Assembly: GCF_022201045.2 (NCBI RefSeq)
Contig: NC_068564.1
Span: forward strand, 31,091,001-31,155,000
DNA: 64,000 bases
From: Citrus sinensis
Lineage: Eukaryota > Streptophyta > Magnoliopsida > Sapindales > Rutaceae
Direction of reading: 5' to 3'
In this document: positions 11,459 through 20,712 of the stretch, one piece after another
Layout: every line of letters begins with the position of its first letter
Position numbering within the stretch: position 1 is the stretch's first letter
Notes under the pieces: generated by a model
Told to the model about the DNA's origin: nothing
The model's database searches: none
Seen by the model: the letters and a program-made list of their open reading frames with translations, nothing else
Program-made: the position numbers and the translations under genes

Positions 11459-11806
11459 TTTCAGTTACCACAGACTCCAGGCCTCACGGTTCCAACAGGA
11501 TGGGGTTCGGGAGATGTACTAAAATGTTGGTCATCACTTGCTAACACTGAAGGTTGCGTAACGTCAATTTTCAGCTCCATTTTTTCTCTAAACTTCAACA
11601 GCATTGCGCCTGCCTGCTGCAAGGCCTTTGTTGCAATTGATACTGGCTGTTTTCATATAATGTTCCCGTGGAATCCTTTCTTCCCTCAACTGTTGAACGA
11701 TTTCTGTGCTCGCATCGAAGGCAGCGCCCGCGGCGTTCCACCATCCCCGCCGGTGTCTGCTAGAGTACTTGGTACTTACCGACGCTGCAGCTGCATCACT
11801 TATTGA
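11459..11806 (+). pseudogene. psi-A4, A-type ECA1-like gene without signal peptide
   Basis: Homology to A1-A3 begins exactly at the mature N-terminus (FQLPQTPG) and runs through all six cysteines without a frameshift. The signal peptide and start codon are missing. The only nearby ATG (11449, from the copied CDC26 leader) is in another frame. The normal stop TGA has become AGA at 11762, so the frame would run on to a TGA at 11804. Changes include AIDTGC for AIDAGC and GSAR for GGAR. It is a recent pseudogene produced by recombination. Confidence 0.88.
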
Positions 11807-12030
11807 TGAAGATTTTTATTTAACCTGATTGATTGACCAAATTAGAATTGCATGCTTGAGCTCAGCCTATGTATTGGTTAATTAGTGGGAAATAAAGGTC
11901 GATTGATGGTTTTTTAATTTTGATTATTTGTGAGACTTCCTATGTATAAGTAGTGTGATTTGGAATATGACAAATCTCATTTCAAAATTAAGAGATATTA
12001 AATTCATCATTACTTATTCCCAAAAACTAA

Positions 12031-12592
12031 CGTTATGTTTGGAAATTAGGATTAAGTGTAGGATTTGACTAATTATTGGGACAAAATATTAATATCATGT
12101 GGGTTTAGTTGGGACTAGATAATGTCAAAAAAAAATTTGTCCATTTATAATATCTTCCATAATTTATTACACCATTTTATTTATAACTTAAAATTTATTT
12201 ATTTATTGTTTTTAATTTATAATTTTTAAATTCATGATTTACTTAAAAGTTATAAATTAATTTATTATTTGAATAATTTTATTTAATGAAATGATATATC
12301 TCATTTGAAATAACCTATAATTTAAATAATTTATACTTCTTTATTTGTGTGTGTATATATTTCTTATTAGTTTTATTTTTAATTAATTATAATGTTTCTT
12401 GTTAAATATCTATAAATAGTTTATATCTAAATTCAAATATTAATGTAAATGCTATTTAATTTAGCAAAATCCAATCCGATACTATACGAAACATAAGTCA
12501 GCACTATATATAATCCAACATAATCTAATTCATTCTAATCCATTCCAATTCTAATAATTAGTCAAATCTAATCATGCGTGCTAAATATAGCC
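12031..12592. mobile_element. Tourist-like MITE, unit 4 copy
   Basis: The counterpart of the MITE at 8006. Its left end is CGTTATGTTTGG and its right end is the diverged CTAAATATAGCC, with TAA on both sides (12028-12030 and 12593-12595). It is shorter than the unit 3 copy (562 bp against 656 bp) because of an internal deletion. Confidence 0.72.
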
Positions 12593-12700
12593 TAATAAGT
12601 TAAAGCAATCCTACACCTATAACATGAAAAAGAACCATATAGTAGAACTCAAACAACTCAGAACTAGTAACATGTTTTGCTTATATATATATATATATAT

Positions 12701-13347
12701 GGGTAAAAGCTTGTTTAGTCCCTATATTATGAGGTTAATGTCCATTTAGTCCTTGTACTTTTAAAAACACCTCAAAACATCCCTACTACTAAATATTAAC
12801 ACTTATGCCATTATTTTTTATTATTTTTAACTTGCTTTTACAATATTACATTTTTACAATAATGTTTCTTTTTTGGATATTAATAAAAAATTAAATTATC
12901 AAATTAAACTCAAAAATAAAATAAAAACAAAAAAGGTATATATTAATTTTTGTGGAAGCTCACGTATGTCTAAAAAATTAATATCGTAAAAAATTACATT
13001 ATCAATTTTTTTAGAAAAATTAATATTTTAACTCAAGAGTGTGTTCCACAAAAATTAATTTATTTTATTTTATTTTATTTTATTTTTTGGTGTTAAACTG
13101 GTAATTTATTTTTTTCTTTTTAATAATGTCTAAAAAAATTATTATAATAGGGTTATTTTTTTCTTTTTAATAATGTCTAAAAAATTATTATAATAGGGCA
13201 ATATTATAAAAATAAGTTAAAAGGAACAAAAGATAATGACAAAAGTGTCAATAATTTAATGGTAGAGATGGTTTGAGGTATTTTTAAAAATATAGGGACT
13301 AAACGGGCACTAACTTCAAAATATAGGGACTAAACGAGCTTTTACCC
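12701..13347. mobile_element. Long-TIR MITE (Mutator-like) inserted in a TA tract
   Basis: The ends are inverted copies over about 50 bp. The left begins GGGTAAAAGCTTGTTTAGTC, and the reverse complement of the right begins GGGTAAAAGCTCGTTTAGTC. Both flanks are TATATATAT, compatible with a 9-bp target duplication, but the microsatellite makes that uninformative. No transposase ORF is present. It is absent from unit 3, so it inserted after units 3 and 4 separated. Confidence 0.75.
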
Positions 13348-13361
13348 TATATATATATATA

Positions 13362-13548
13362 TAATAGTTTTCCAATTATGGATCCCTAATTTTTAATAAA
13401 GTAAGAGATTAGTTAAAAGATAAAAATATGTAGATTTTAATACACTACATAACAAAATACAGTGCATTAGAGTCTGTGTTTATTTTGTCTTTTAGCTAAT
13501 CCTTAACTTTATTGAAATCAGAGATCCCTGATTGGAAAATTACTTTAT
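13362..13548. mobile_element. Foldback element
   Basis: Imperfect inverted arms of about 50 bp: the left contains TTTTCCAATTATGGATCCCT and the right contains the complement of an AGGGATC-ATTGGAAAA arm. The middle is AT-rich and no ORF is present. Exact ends are uncertain because of the flanking TA repeats. Confidence 0.55.
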
Positions 13549-13563
13549 ATATGTATAGAAAGT

Positions 13564-13639
13564 CGATAAACCTGAAGCAGTCATCAGGGCCACACATATG
13601 AGGATCAATACAATCGAATTCTAAAAATTAGCTTGAGGT
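13564..13639 (-). pseudogene. Signal-peptide relic of a B-type ECA1-like gene, unit 4
   Basis: The most diverged of the four relics (CCTGAAGCAGTCATCAGGGC instead of CCTGGAGC-GCCATCAGGGC). Again it has a hydrophobic minus-strand frame with no mature domain. Confidence 0.55.
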
Positions 13640-13644
13640 GTTTC

Positions 13645-14640
13645 GGTTGATTTAATATGATTATTATTTATTTATTTTTTTAAAATTTTTTGGTGTTAAA
13701 ATTAAATATACTATCTTAATTGGTTAATGGATTGTAGTTTGAATTTTTTATAGTAGAGATTGTAATGTCTTGTAACATTATTTCATTTAATTTTCAGTAC
13801 TGTAAGTAGCTGGTCCTGAATTACTTTTATTGCATCATCTTAATGCAATTTCGGGCTAGAGACATTTATTTATAAAGACTATTCTAAAAACATTAACAAA
13901 TGTTCACTTTTACCATATGAAACAATCTTGTTTAAATATTAATTTTATTTGTTTATTTAAAAATTTATTAATTTTCTTAGATTGATAAATACAATTATTT
14001 ATGAGGTTGATTATAAGTCATCTTGCTCAATATTTTGGCATTCACCTGATCTCCTTGGAAATTAAAGTAATTTTTTCCTTTACCTTAATAATATTAATAA
14101 TAACAATAATAAGAGCTACAAAGCCTATAATCTCAAAATTTGAGAAATGATTATTTAGACCTTCAAATTTTTAATAAGAGACACTAAAACTCCTTTTGAT
14201 CATAATATTATTTGGCTTTATTAACTCAACAAAATTGACTCCAATGTTTTATAATAAATAGAAATATAATATTAAAATAAACATATAAAAATTTAAATTG
14301 TTCTCAGTGTTATATAAAATAATTTCAATATTATTAATGCATGAGAGACATTTTATTAATTTAACATCTATTTAACCCAAAGATTTATTTAAAATTTTTA
14401 TGATAAATACAAATATATTATTAAAATAAATAAAATAATTTACATTTTAAATTTTATTTCATATATTAAAAAATCAAATATTATTAACTTATTAGACAAA
14501 TTAAACTATTTAAATTATTTTTATATTTATTAAAAAAATTAAATTATAATTTTAAAAAAAAGTCTTGACTTCCTCTATTTAAAATTTGGAAATTTTCATA
14601 ATTATTTCCCTGAATCTTTGAGGGTATAGCTGCCTTCTAC
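13645..14640. other. AT-rich spacer of unit 4
   Basis: Conserved with the spacers of the other units. No gene was seen. It ends at the TAA microsatellite. Confidence 0.5.
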
Positions 14641-14641
14641 T

Positions 14642-14745
<104 letters not shown>

Positions 14746-15000
14746 GTGTTTTGCTCCTTGCATTACGAAGCATGTAACCAATATATGTCCTGTAAAATGA
14801 TATATTTAAATAGATCAAGGAAAATAACAGAAATTATATAAACTAAAACAAAAGAAAGTAGCATTATTCTTATTAATCAATATTATTCCCAAATCAAACA
14901 TCAATATTAGTATTGTCTCCTATATCCTTTCATGAAAATCAACTATGAATCTCAACTCCAATTTCAGCTAGCAGCTGGTGGACGTACTGTCTTACGACTA

Positions 15001-15417
15001 CTATTCTAATCTCTTAAACAGTGCAGGTGACGGTGACGGTGCATTCTGCTGCTTCTGGGGAATTGATGTTGGTGGTCCATTCTTCACGATCGTTGTGCAG
15101 TAGCTTTGAAGTAGAGGAGGGAAGAAAGGATCAAAAGGAAACACCTTCGGCCAACAATTGGTGTCAACTTCATTGAAGGCCTTGCAACAAGCATTCCCGA
15201 TCAAATTCACTTTGAGGCTCAAGAACGCGGTTATGACTTCTTGCACGCACCCGTGCACGCTTTCCAGAGTTGACAGGCATTTCGCAACATCGGGATCCTG
15301 TCCTCCTTCAATTAATGGATTCTCAAAAGTAACAGATGCTAATCCTGGAGCAGCCATCATGAATGAACATGTCAGGATCAGAGCAAACGAGTATCTGAAA
15401 CTGATCACTTGAGCCAT
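15001..15417 (-). CDS. ECA1/prolamin-like secreted cysteine-rich protein B2
   Basis: A single-exon, 138-residue paralogue of B1. The signal peptide spans about residues 1-27, and the six cysteines have the same spacing as B1 and the A proteins (47, 57, 77, 78, 88, 107). The FPFDPFFPPLL motif and the QKQQNAPSPSPALFKRLE tail are present. The tail is three residues longer than in B1 because the B1 stop comes earlier. A TATA-like box lies at 15498-15505. The gene is head-to-head with CDC26-TTM3, with 508 bp between the two start codons. The role is inferred from the family. Confidence 0.86.
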   Translation of the reverse strand: MAQVISFRYSFALILTCSFMMAAPGLASVTFENPLIEGGQDPDVAKCLSTLESVHGCVQEVITAFLSLKVNLIGNACCKAFNEVDTNCWPKVFPFDPFFPPLLQSYCTTIVKNGPPTSIPQKQQNAPSPSPALFKRLE

Positions 15418-15925
15418 TTTGGTATATCAAGCTATATATATATATAGATATATAATTTGTTTTGGATTTTGTTGATTTGATTGTGATGGAAATTTGGTTT
15501 TTATAGGGCATGTCTCGTGACTGTTACATTCGAATTCAATATTCATTTGTAACCTCAAGGTGTTAATATTGCATCTTAATTGTAGTACTTAATGAAAAAA
15601 AAAAAAGAATAAGTAAGTGGCAACCGGTGGCAACAATTAATATACATGTGTATGCGGTTTCACATTTTGAGGATTTGAGACATTGATGGTGTTTGATATT
15701 TTGTCATACATTACAGAGTAGATTAAATATTACCCCTTATCTTTCTACATTACTAAAATCTCCCCAAAAAGCTTTAAATATGCTCATTCAGGCCCCCAAC
15801 TGACAACTGTTGAGCGTAATTTATAATTTGGCTGTCACCACTCATCACGCCAGTCAAATGTCACACGCTATAATATAAATTTCCGCATGTCAGATTGATT
15901 ATTAACAGCAGCAGAGCATCAGAAA
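15418..15925. promoter_or_regulatory. Divergent promoter region between B2 and CDC26-TTM3
   Basis: A 508-bp interval between two divergent start codons. The left part holds the B2 TATA-like box (minus strand 15498-15505). The right part, next to CDC26, has no obvious TATA box, as is common for housekeeping genes. An intact second copy of most of it lies at 10967-11457. Confidence 0.6.
15498..15505 (-). promoter_or_regulatory. Putative TATA box of B2
   Basis: Minus-strand TATAAAAA about 80 bp upstream of the B2 ATG, conserved with B1. Confidence 0.5.
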
Positions 15926-16108
15926 ATGCTTCGAAGAAAAGCGAGCAAAATCGAAGTGAAAATCGAAGACAAAGAAGAACTCGAGCAAAACCGCAAATCC
16001 CCTTCCACCTCCGCCGCCAACTCAGCCTCAGCCTCAGCCTCCGCCTCCCTCCTCCAACTCCTCCCAAATCAAAACCCCAACTCGAAACCCCAACGCATCG
16101 GCCTCTAA
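15926..16108 (+). CDS. CDC26: CDC26, anaphase-promoting complex subunit (first cistron of CDC26-TTM3)
   Basis: A small 60-residue protein starting MLRRKASKIEVKIEDKEELE, the conserved CDC26/APC12 N-terminus that binds and stabilises a TPR subunit (APC6/CDC16) of the anaphase-promoting complex. The middle is low complexity (Ser/Ala repeat encoded by TCAGCC repeats), and the end is PQRIGL. In Arabidopsis, CDC26 is known to be encoded upstream of TTM3 on one bicistronic mRNA, and this arrangement matches. The stop TAA (16106-16108) is three bases before the TTM3 ATG, in the same frame. There is no other ATG in any plus-strand frame between the two starts. The ATG has A at -3. A short ORF like this is easily missed or dismissed as a uORF. 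Confidence 0.9.
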   Translation: MLRRKASKIEVKIEDKEELEQNRKSPSTSAANSASASASASLLQLLPNQNPNSKPQRIGL

Positions 16109-16111
16109 ATA

Positions 16112-16708
16112 ATGGAAGTAGAGCTCAAACTCCGCTTAAAAAACGCCGCATCCCATAAGCAACTGATCTCTCTTCTCTCCCAATTCCACACCAAAACCCT
16201 TCGCCAACACAACCTCTTCTTCGACACCCCAACTTCCTTCCTCTCCTCGCAGCGCTCTGTTTTGCGCCTCCGCAAGGACACCCGCTGTGTCCTCTGCCTT
16301 AAGTCAAAACCCTCGTTAGTCAACGGGGTCAGCCGGGTTGAGGAAGATGAGGAAGAATTGGACCCCGTTGTCGCAAAAGAGTGTATTGAGAATCCGTCGA
16401 AGTTGTTTGAGATTGAATCGAGGGTTGTGCGGAGAGTGAGAGCGGAGTTTGGAGTGGGGAGTGAAGTGGGGTTGGTTTGTTTGGGGGGTTTTGAGAATTT
16501 GAGACAAGTTTATGAATGGAACGGTTTAATTTTGGAGGTCGATGAGACTAAGTATGATTTTGGGACTAATTACGAGGTGGAGTGTGAGAGTTCGGATCCT
16601 GAGGGTGTTAAAAAATTGCTTGAAGGGTTCTTGAATGAAAATGGGATTGAATTTGAGTACTCCCAGATGACCAAGTTCGCAGTTTTTCGAGCTGGGAAGC
16701 TGCCTTAA
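16112..16708 (+). CDS. TTM3: TTM3-like triphosphate tunnel metalloenzyme (CYTH domain)
   Basis: A single-exon ORF of 198 residues, the usual length for plant TTM3. It starts [10 protein letters not shown] with the CYTH ExExK signature at residues 2-6. Tunnel residues follow in the expected order: [15 protein letters not shown], a basic RVVRRVR segment, and an acidic [17 protein letters not shown] strand pair. Members hydrolyse tripolyphosphate with a divalent metal, and the cellular substrate in plants is not settled. It is the second cistron after CDC26. Its ATG has A at -3 and G at +4, a strong context. A 3'-UTR intron (donor GTGAGT near 16713, acceptor near 18095) is possible but unproven. 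Confidence 0.92.
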   Translation: MEVELKLRLKNAASHKQLISLLSQFHTKTLRQHNLFFDTPTSFLSSQRSVLRLRKDTRCVLCLKSKPSLVNGVSRVEEDEEELDPVVAKECIENPSKLFEIESRVVRRVRAEFGVGSEVGLVCLGGFENLRQVYEWNGLILEVDETKYDFGTNYEVECESSDPEGVKKLLEGFLNENGIEFEYSQMTKFAVFRAGKLP

Positions 16709-18860
16709 TCAGTGAGTTTTTTTTTTTTTTTTTTTTTTTCAGTCATGGTTTTGTTGTTCAAATAAAACTGCCTTTGAAATGATCGTTTTTGTTCTAGTGG
16801 GTGTTTTCTAATTTGATGTTTACTCTTGCTTTAACAATTTATGAATAATGTTTAAGTTTCAGAGGATTTTGTTTTTAGCATGTGAACTTATTGGTGTTTG
16901 TAACTGAATTGGGGGATATTGGCTTGTTTTCCTTTGTGGAGTTTTATGGATTGTGCTCGTTTGCTTTACAATTGTTTCAGTATCATTTGAGAACTAACAA
17001 GTTTTAGGTGCTTTGACCGTTTTTGTATGAATGTATGCTTCATATAATAATTGAAAAAAAAAACTGAAATGTTTAAGAGTTTTATTTGATCATTTTGTAG
17101 GATTTCATGTTTCTATTCAGTATTTTCTCAAAATCAATCAAAAGAAACATTTAGCCCTTTCCGTTTACCCTTTATTTTGATATCAGCAAAGAACTGAGGA
17201 GACAGGAAATGGTGGTTGGCAGTTTAATATTTTGTGTTCTCAAATATGATACATTACGATCTTGGATACTGATAATTGTCTTTCTCTAACATTGTTAAAA
17301 TCATGGAGGTTGGTTTTATAATACATTTTTTTCTCTTTTCTTTTAGTTTGTTTGAGAATGTTAGAAGTGAAGCAACCTTTGGTTATCATGATTCTTCTGT
17401 TCAATCATCATTTGCGGTATCTAACTCCCTGGTTATTCCAAAATCATTTTGGTATCTCTATTGTAATCATTGATTGCAGTTTATTTAACTTGTTTGGAAT
17501 TATAAGCCTGTATTATATATAATGAACCTCAAGCTTTTAGCATTGTCTGTGGAATCCATCATCCATTTTACTTGTTTGCTGAAGTTTTTGATTTTATTGT
17601 CATTTACAAACCACCCCATTAATATTTACAGGCATTTGTTTTGATAGATAATGTCAATGATATGAATATATGTGATGCCACATGTATAGATATTTATATT
17701 TTACGGTTTTTGAACCTTTGATTGTGGATGTTTTTAGGAAGTTGCTCATATTTTTATTTCTCTCTGAGCTTTTAGAAGAGCATTTTTGGGCCTTCCAGAT
17801 AGTCCTATCATATTGATTAAGCAGCCTATGATATCATCCATGTTTATTGTTTTGTATATTTCACATGTTATGTGGTTGGAGGATTTGTGGTATCAATGAA
17901 TTGTGTCATTTAGTTTGACTCTTCATGAGGAAGGACTGTTTTTCCTTTTTCATTGTAACGTAATTTTCTCATGCTGTGGTACTTCTTAGAAAAAGTACAA
18001 GCAAAATCTATGTCTGTGCTTGAATTTTATGTGGGATACTTCGGAAACTTTAGTGCTCCTTCTAATCGAGATTCCATTAATTTCACCCTTTGCAGATATT
18101 TTTGAACAGTCACTGGTGAACAGGCATTGATTTGGAAGAGACCACCATAAAAAAGGTTCAAATTTCTGTGGGAATTATTGTTTCTAAAGTTTGATTACAA
18201 ATTCACCATCCATTGGGTGTTTTATTAGAATTCTGTAATTTCTATATTTATACAGTTGCTTATTTAACATTATATTCTGGTCACTGATGGGTTACTAATC
18301 CTTTTAACATTATGTTTATGCAACTATTGATTTCTCATGGATCAGCACACCAGTTTTACCAGTTTGATAGTAGTTGTTTCTTTGGAAAAGATAAAGAGAT
18401 AATAGCATATGCCAGATCCCCCTGATGGCCTCATATCATATATGATTTGGGGAGGTTATGATCAAGATTATTGAACGACAACAAATCCAATAGCATGTTA
18501 AAACCCAGCGCTATACATCTCTAATTTTATATATTTTGTGTTTTGCAAATACATATAGAAAACCCACTAAACAGAATTGCAATTAAACTAAATTTCTGCG
18601 AAGTGGTAACACAGATATTAGACAGCTAAGAATAGAAGCCCAAAGTATTTCTTAACACACCTCAAAACGCAGAGATATTAGGCAGGTAAGGATAGAAGCT
18701 CAAAGTATTTCTCAACCAAAAATATCTACATTTTTATAGTGATAAGAACCCTAATAACATTGATGTGATACCACTGAGGTGATAAGAAACCAATCTAGCG
18801 GTAACTACGTAAGTACGTAGTTCTAAGGCCTACTATAGAAAGCCTCACGAGTCACGTCAC
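16709..18860. other. TTM3 3' region and intergenic DNA
   Basis: T-rich sequence with no coding ORF. It may contain the TTM3 3' UTR with an intron. From about 18570 to 18860 it shows partial similarity to the 5' flank of P2 (20530-20700), so it is the promoter of the broken copy that follows. Confidence 0.5.
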
Positions 18861-18911
18861 TACATAATGAACACAAAAGTTTGGTTCTTAGAGCACACAT
18901 TAAGACGAAAA

Positions 18912-19506
18912 ATGAGAAGCTCGGGTCTCATCGTTCTACTTGTTTGTATGCTCCTTCCATTGTGTGCCAAAAATGGTCGAGCCATGGAATTCTTGAGGAG
19001 TCTTACAACTATCAGTGGCAAATTCTCGAGGAGTCGGCTTCCTTTCCGTCACCACCTCTATTTATATTGCCAGACCCTGAAGTGCCATCAGAATCTCCAC
19101 AAGGACCCTCAAATGAGCTACCACCGGCTTCTCAAGCCCCTAATGAAGAGCCTGGAAACTTAATTCAGCCACCATCGCCTTCACAAGAGCCACAGACTCC
19201 ATTTGATTAGCCAACAACACCAGCACCAGCAGCACCACCACGAAGCCCACCAACTTCAGATAACCCCCCACCGGAACAAACTGAACCACCATCACTATCA
19301 CCACCAAAAAAGAAGAGTCCCCGAAATCAGTCCCTCTATACAAGCCGTGGGGCCCACTGCCAGGCCACAGAATCCACCCAAGGTTGCCACCTTTGAGAGA
19401 GGACGTATACAAGTGCTGGAAAACATTGTGCCCCATTCCATACTCTGTGCATAGGACTCACTGGTCCTTCTACACGGGCAAAATTGATAATGTGGGATTA
19501 CAACTA
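18912..19506 (+). pseudogene. psi-P1, Pro-rich ECA1/prolamin-like gene, frameshifted and truncated
   Basis: The start (MRSSGLIVLLVCMLLPLCAKNGRA) matches the P2 signal peptide. The Pro/Ser-rich part lies in another frame and ends at a TAG near 19208. The C-terminal block (about 19300-19490) matches P2 from its KKKSP stretch through CWKTLCPIPY, but a base is missing in the CCCCCG run. One conserved cysteine codon is TCT (Ser). After GKIDNVG the sequence departs before the CC pair, so the domain cannot form. Confidence 0.85.
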
Positions 19507-19509
19507 GAG

Positions 19510-20600
19510 CTCACATAGCCCTCATATGTATATAATAATTTTTTATGGGATCCTGTTTGCGAAATTCCACTAGAAGAGTTACTGACTGTAAAAGTTTTGT
19601 ACTATTAATCTTCAAGGGCATATCTATCTATAATTAACTAATCCCGGTTGAATTGAATTTTATTCTATTTTTGTTAATTACTTGGGTTAGTTTGCTTATG
19701 AATAGTCAAAAACCAGAAACCCTAGTGAGATTTTTAAAATTTTTATCATTGATGTGCTAGCTTCCCATAAGTTTCTGCTAACATATATTTAATTTTGGGA
19801 AATGGGCGTCACTTGATATTCATTTGCGCATGCAAAAATAATGCACTTAAACTAGTTGCAACTGGTTAAATTACACATCAAAGTACCTGATAATCTATTT
19901 GTTAGCCAACAACTTAAAAGTGTTTTGAGTGTCTTGAACACTTCATAGTTATTTATGTTCTGTGTCCATAACACATTAGGAGTTTTTAATGCGTACAATA
20001 TACGCACTGGCAACTATTAGAAGTCGAAAAATGGAATAAAATTTGCTCTTGCTTCCAAGTTTAAATAAAATGCAATTGCATTTTATATCCATAACTGATT
20101 TCCACTTGATGATCAATTAAAAAGAAAAACGAATGATATTAATGGTAAAGATAAAAACCCAAAGCTTTTTCTGATTTTCTCCATATATATAAAAAATCAT
20201 CTGCCTGTCTATAGTGATAAATGATGAAGCGGAAGAACATATCCATTTTCAATATTCCAATTAGTTTCAACAATCTCCGGGATAAAGAAATAAAATTAAA
20301 CTGAATGGTTTATTCTAAGAATATATAGGATATTCTAGATGGTTACAAAAGAATCGTGTTTATATATATTGTAACCTAAACGCAAATTGAAAAAATTAAT
20401 CAAAGTAAATAATAAAATATTAATATAAAAAAAAACTTAAAATGAAATATAAATTAAGGAACATTTTCTTTAAACTAATAGGACTCTGCTTTTACTATAA
20501 ACTCTTGCCCGTCTTTTTCTGCATAAGATAAGGACCACCCTAGCATATAAAGATAGATATGGGTGCCAATGATGTGATAAGACTAATCTAATAGTAACTC
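19510..20600. other. Intergenic, no gene seen
   Basis: AT-rich DNA between psi-P1 and P2. The last 100 bases are the P2 promoter. Confidence 0.55.
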
Positions 20601-20610
20601 CTTAAGCCCC

Positions 20611-20620
20611 TATATAAAAA
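20611..20620 (+). promoter_or_regulatory. Putative TATA box of P2
   Basis: TATATAAAAA about 100 bp before the P2 ATG, in a GC-richer context. Confidence 0.6.
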
Positions 20621-20712
20621 GGCGTCAGTTCATCACAAAATGAACATTTGAGGGGGAAATAAAATTGGTTTCTTAGAGCACAAATTAAGGTGAGGGCCAG
20701 CCTTTAACAAAA

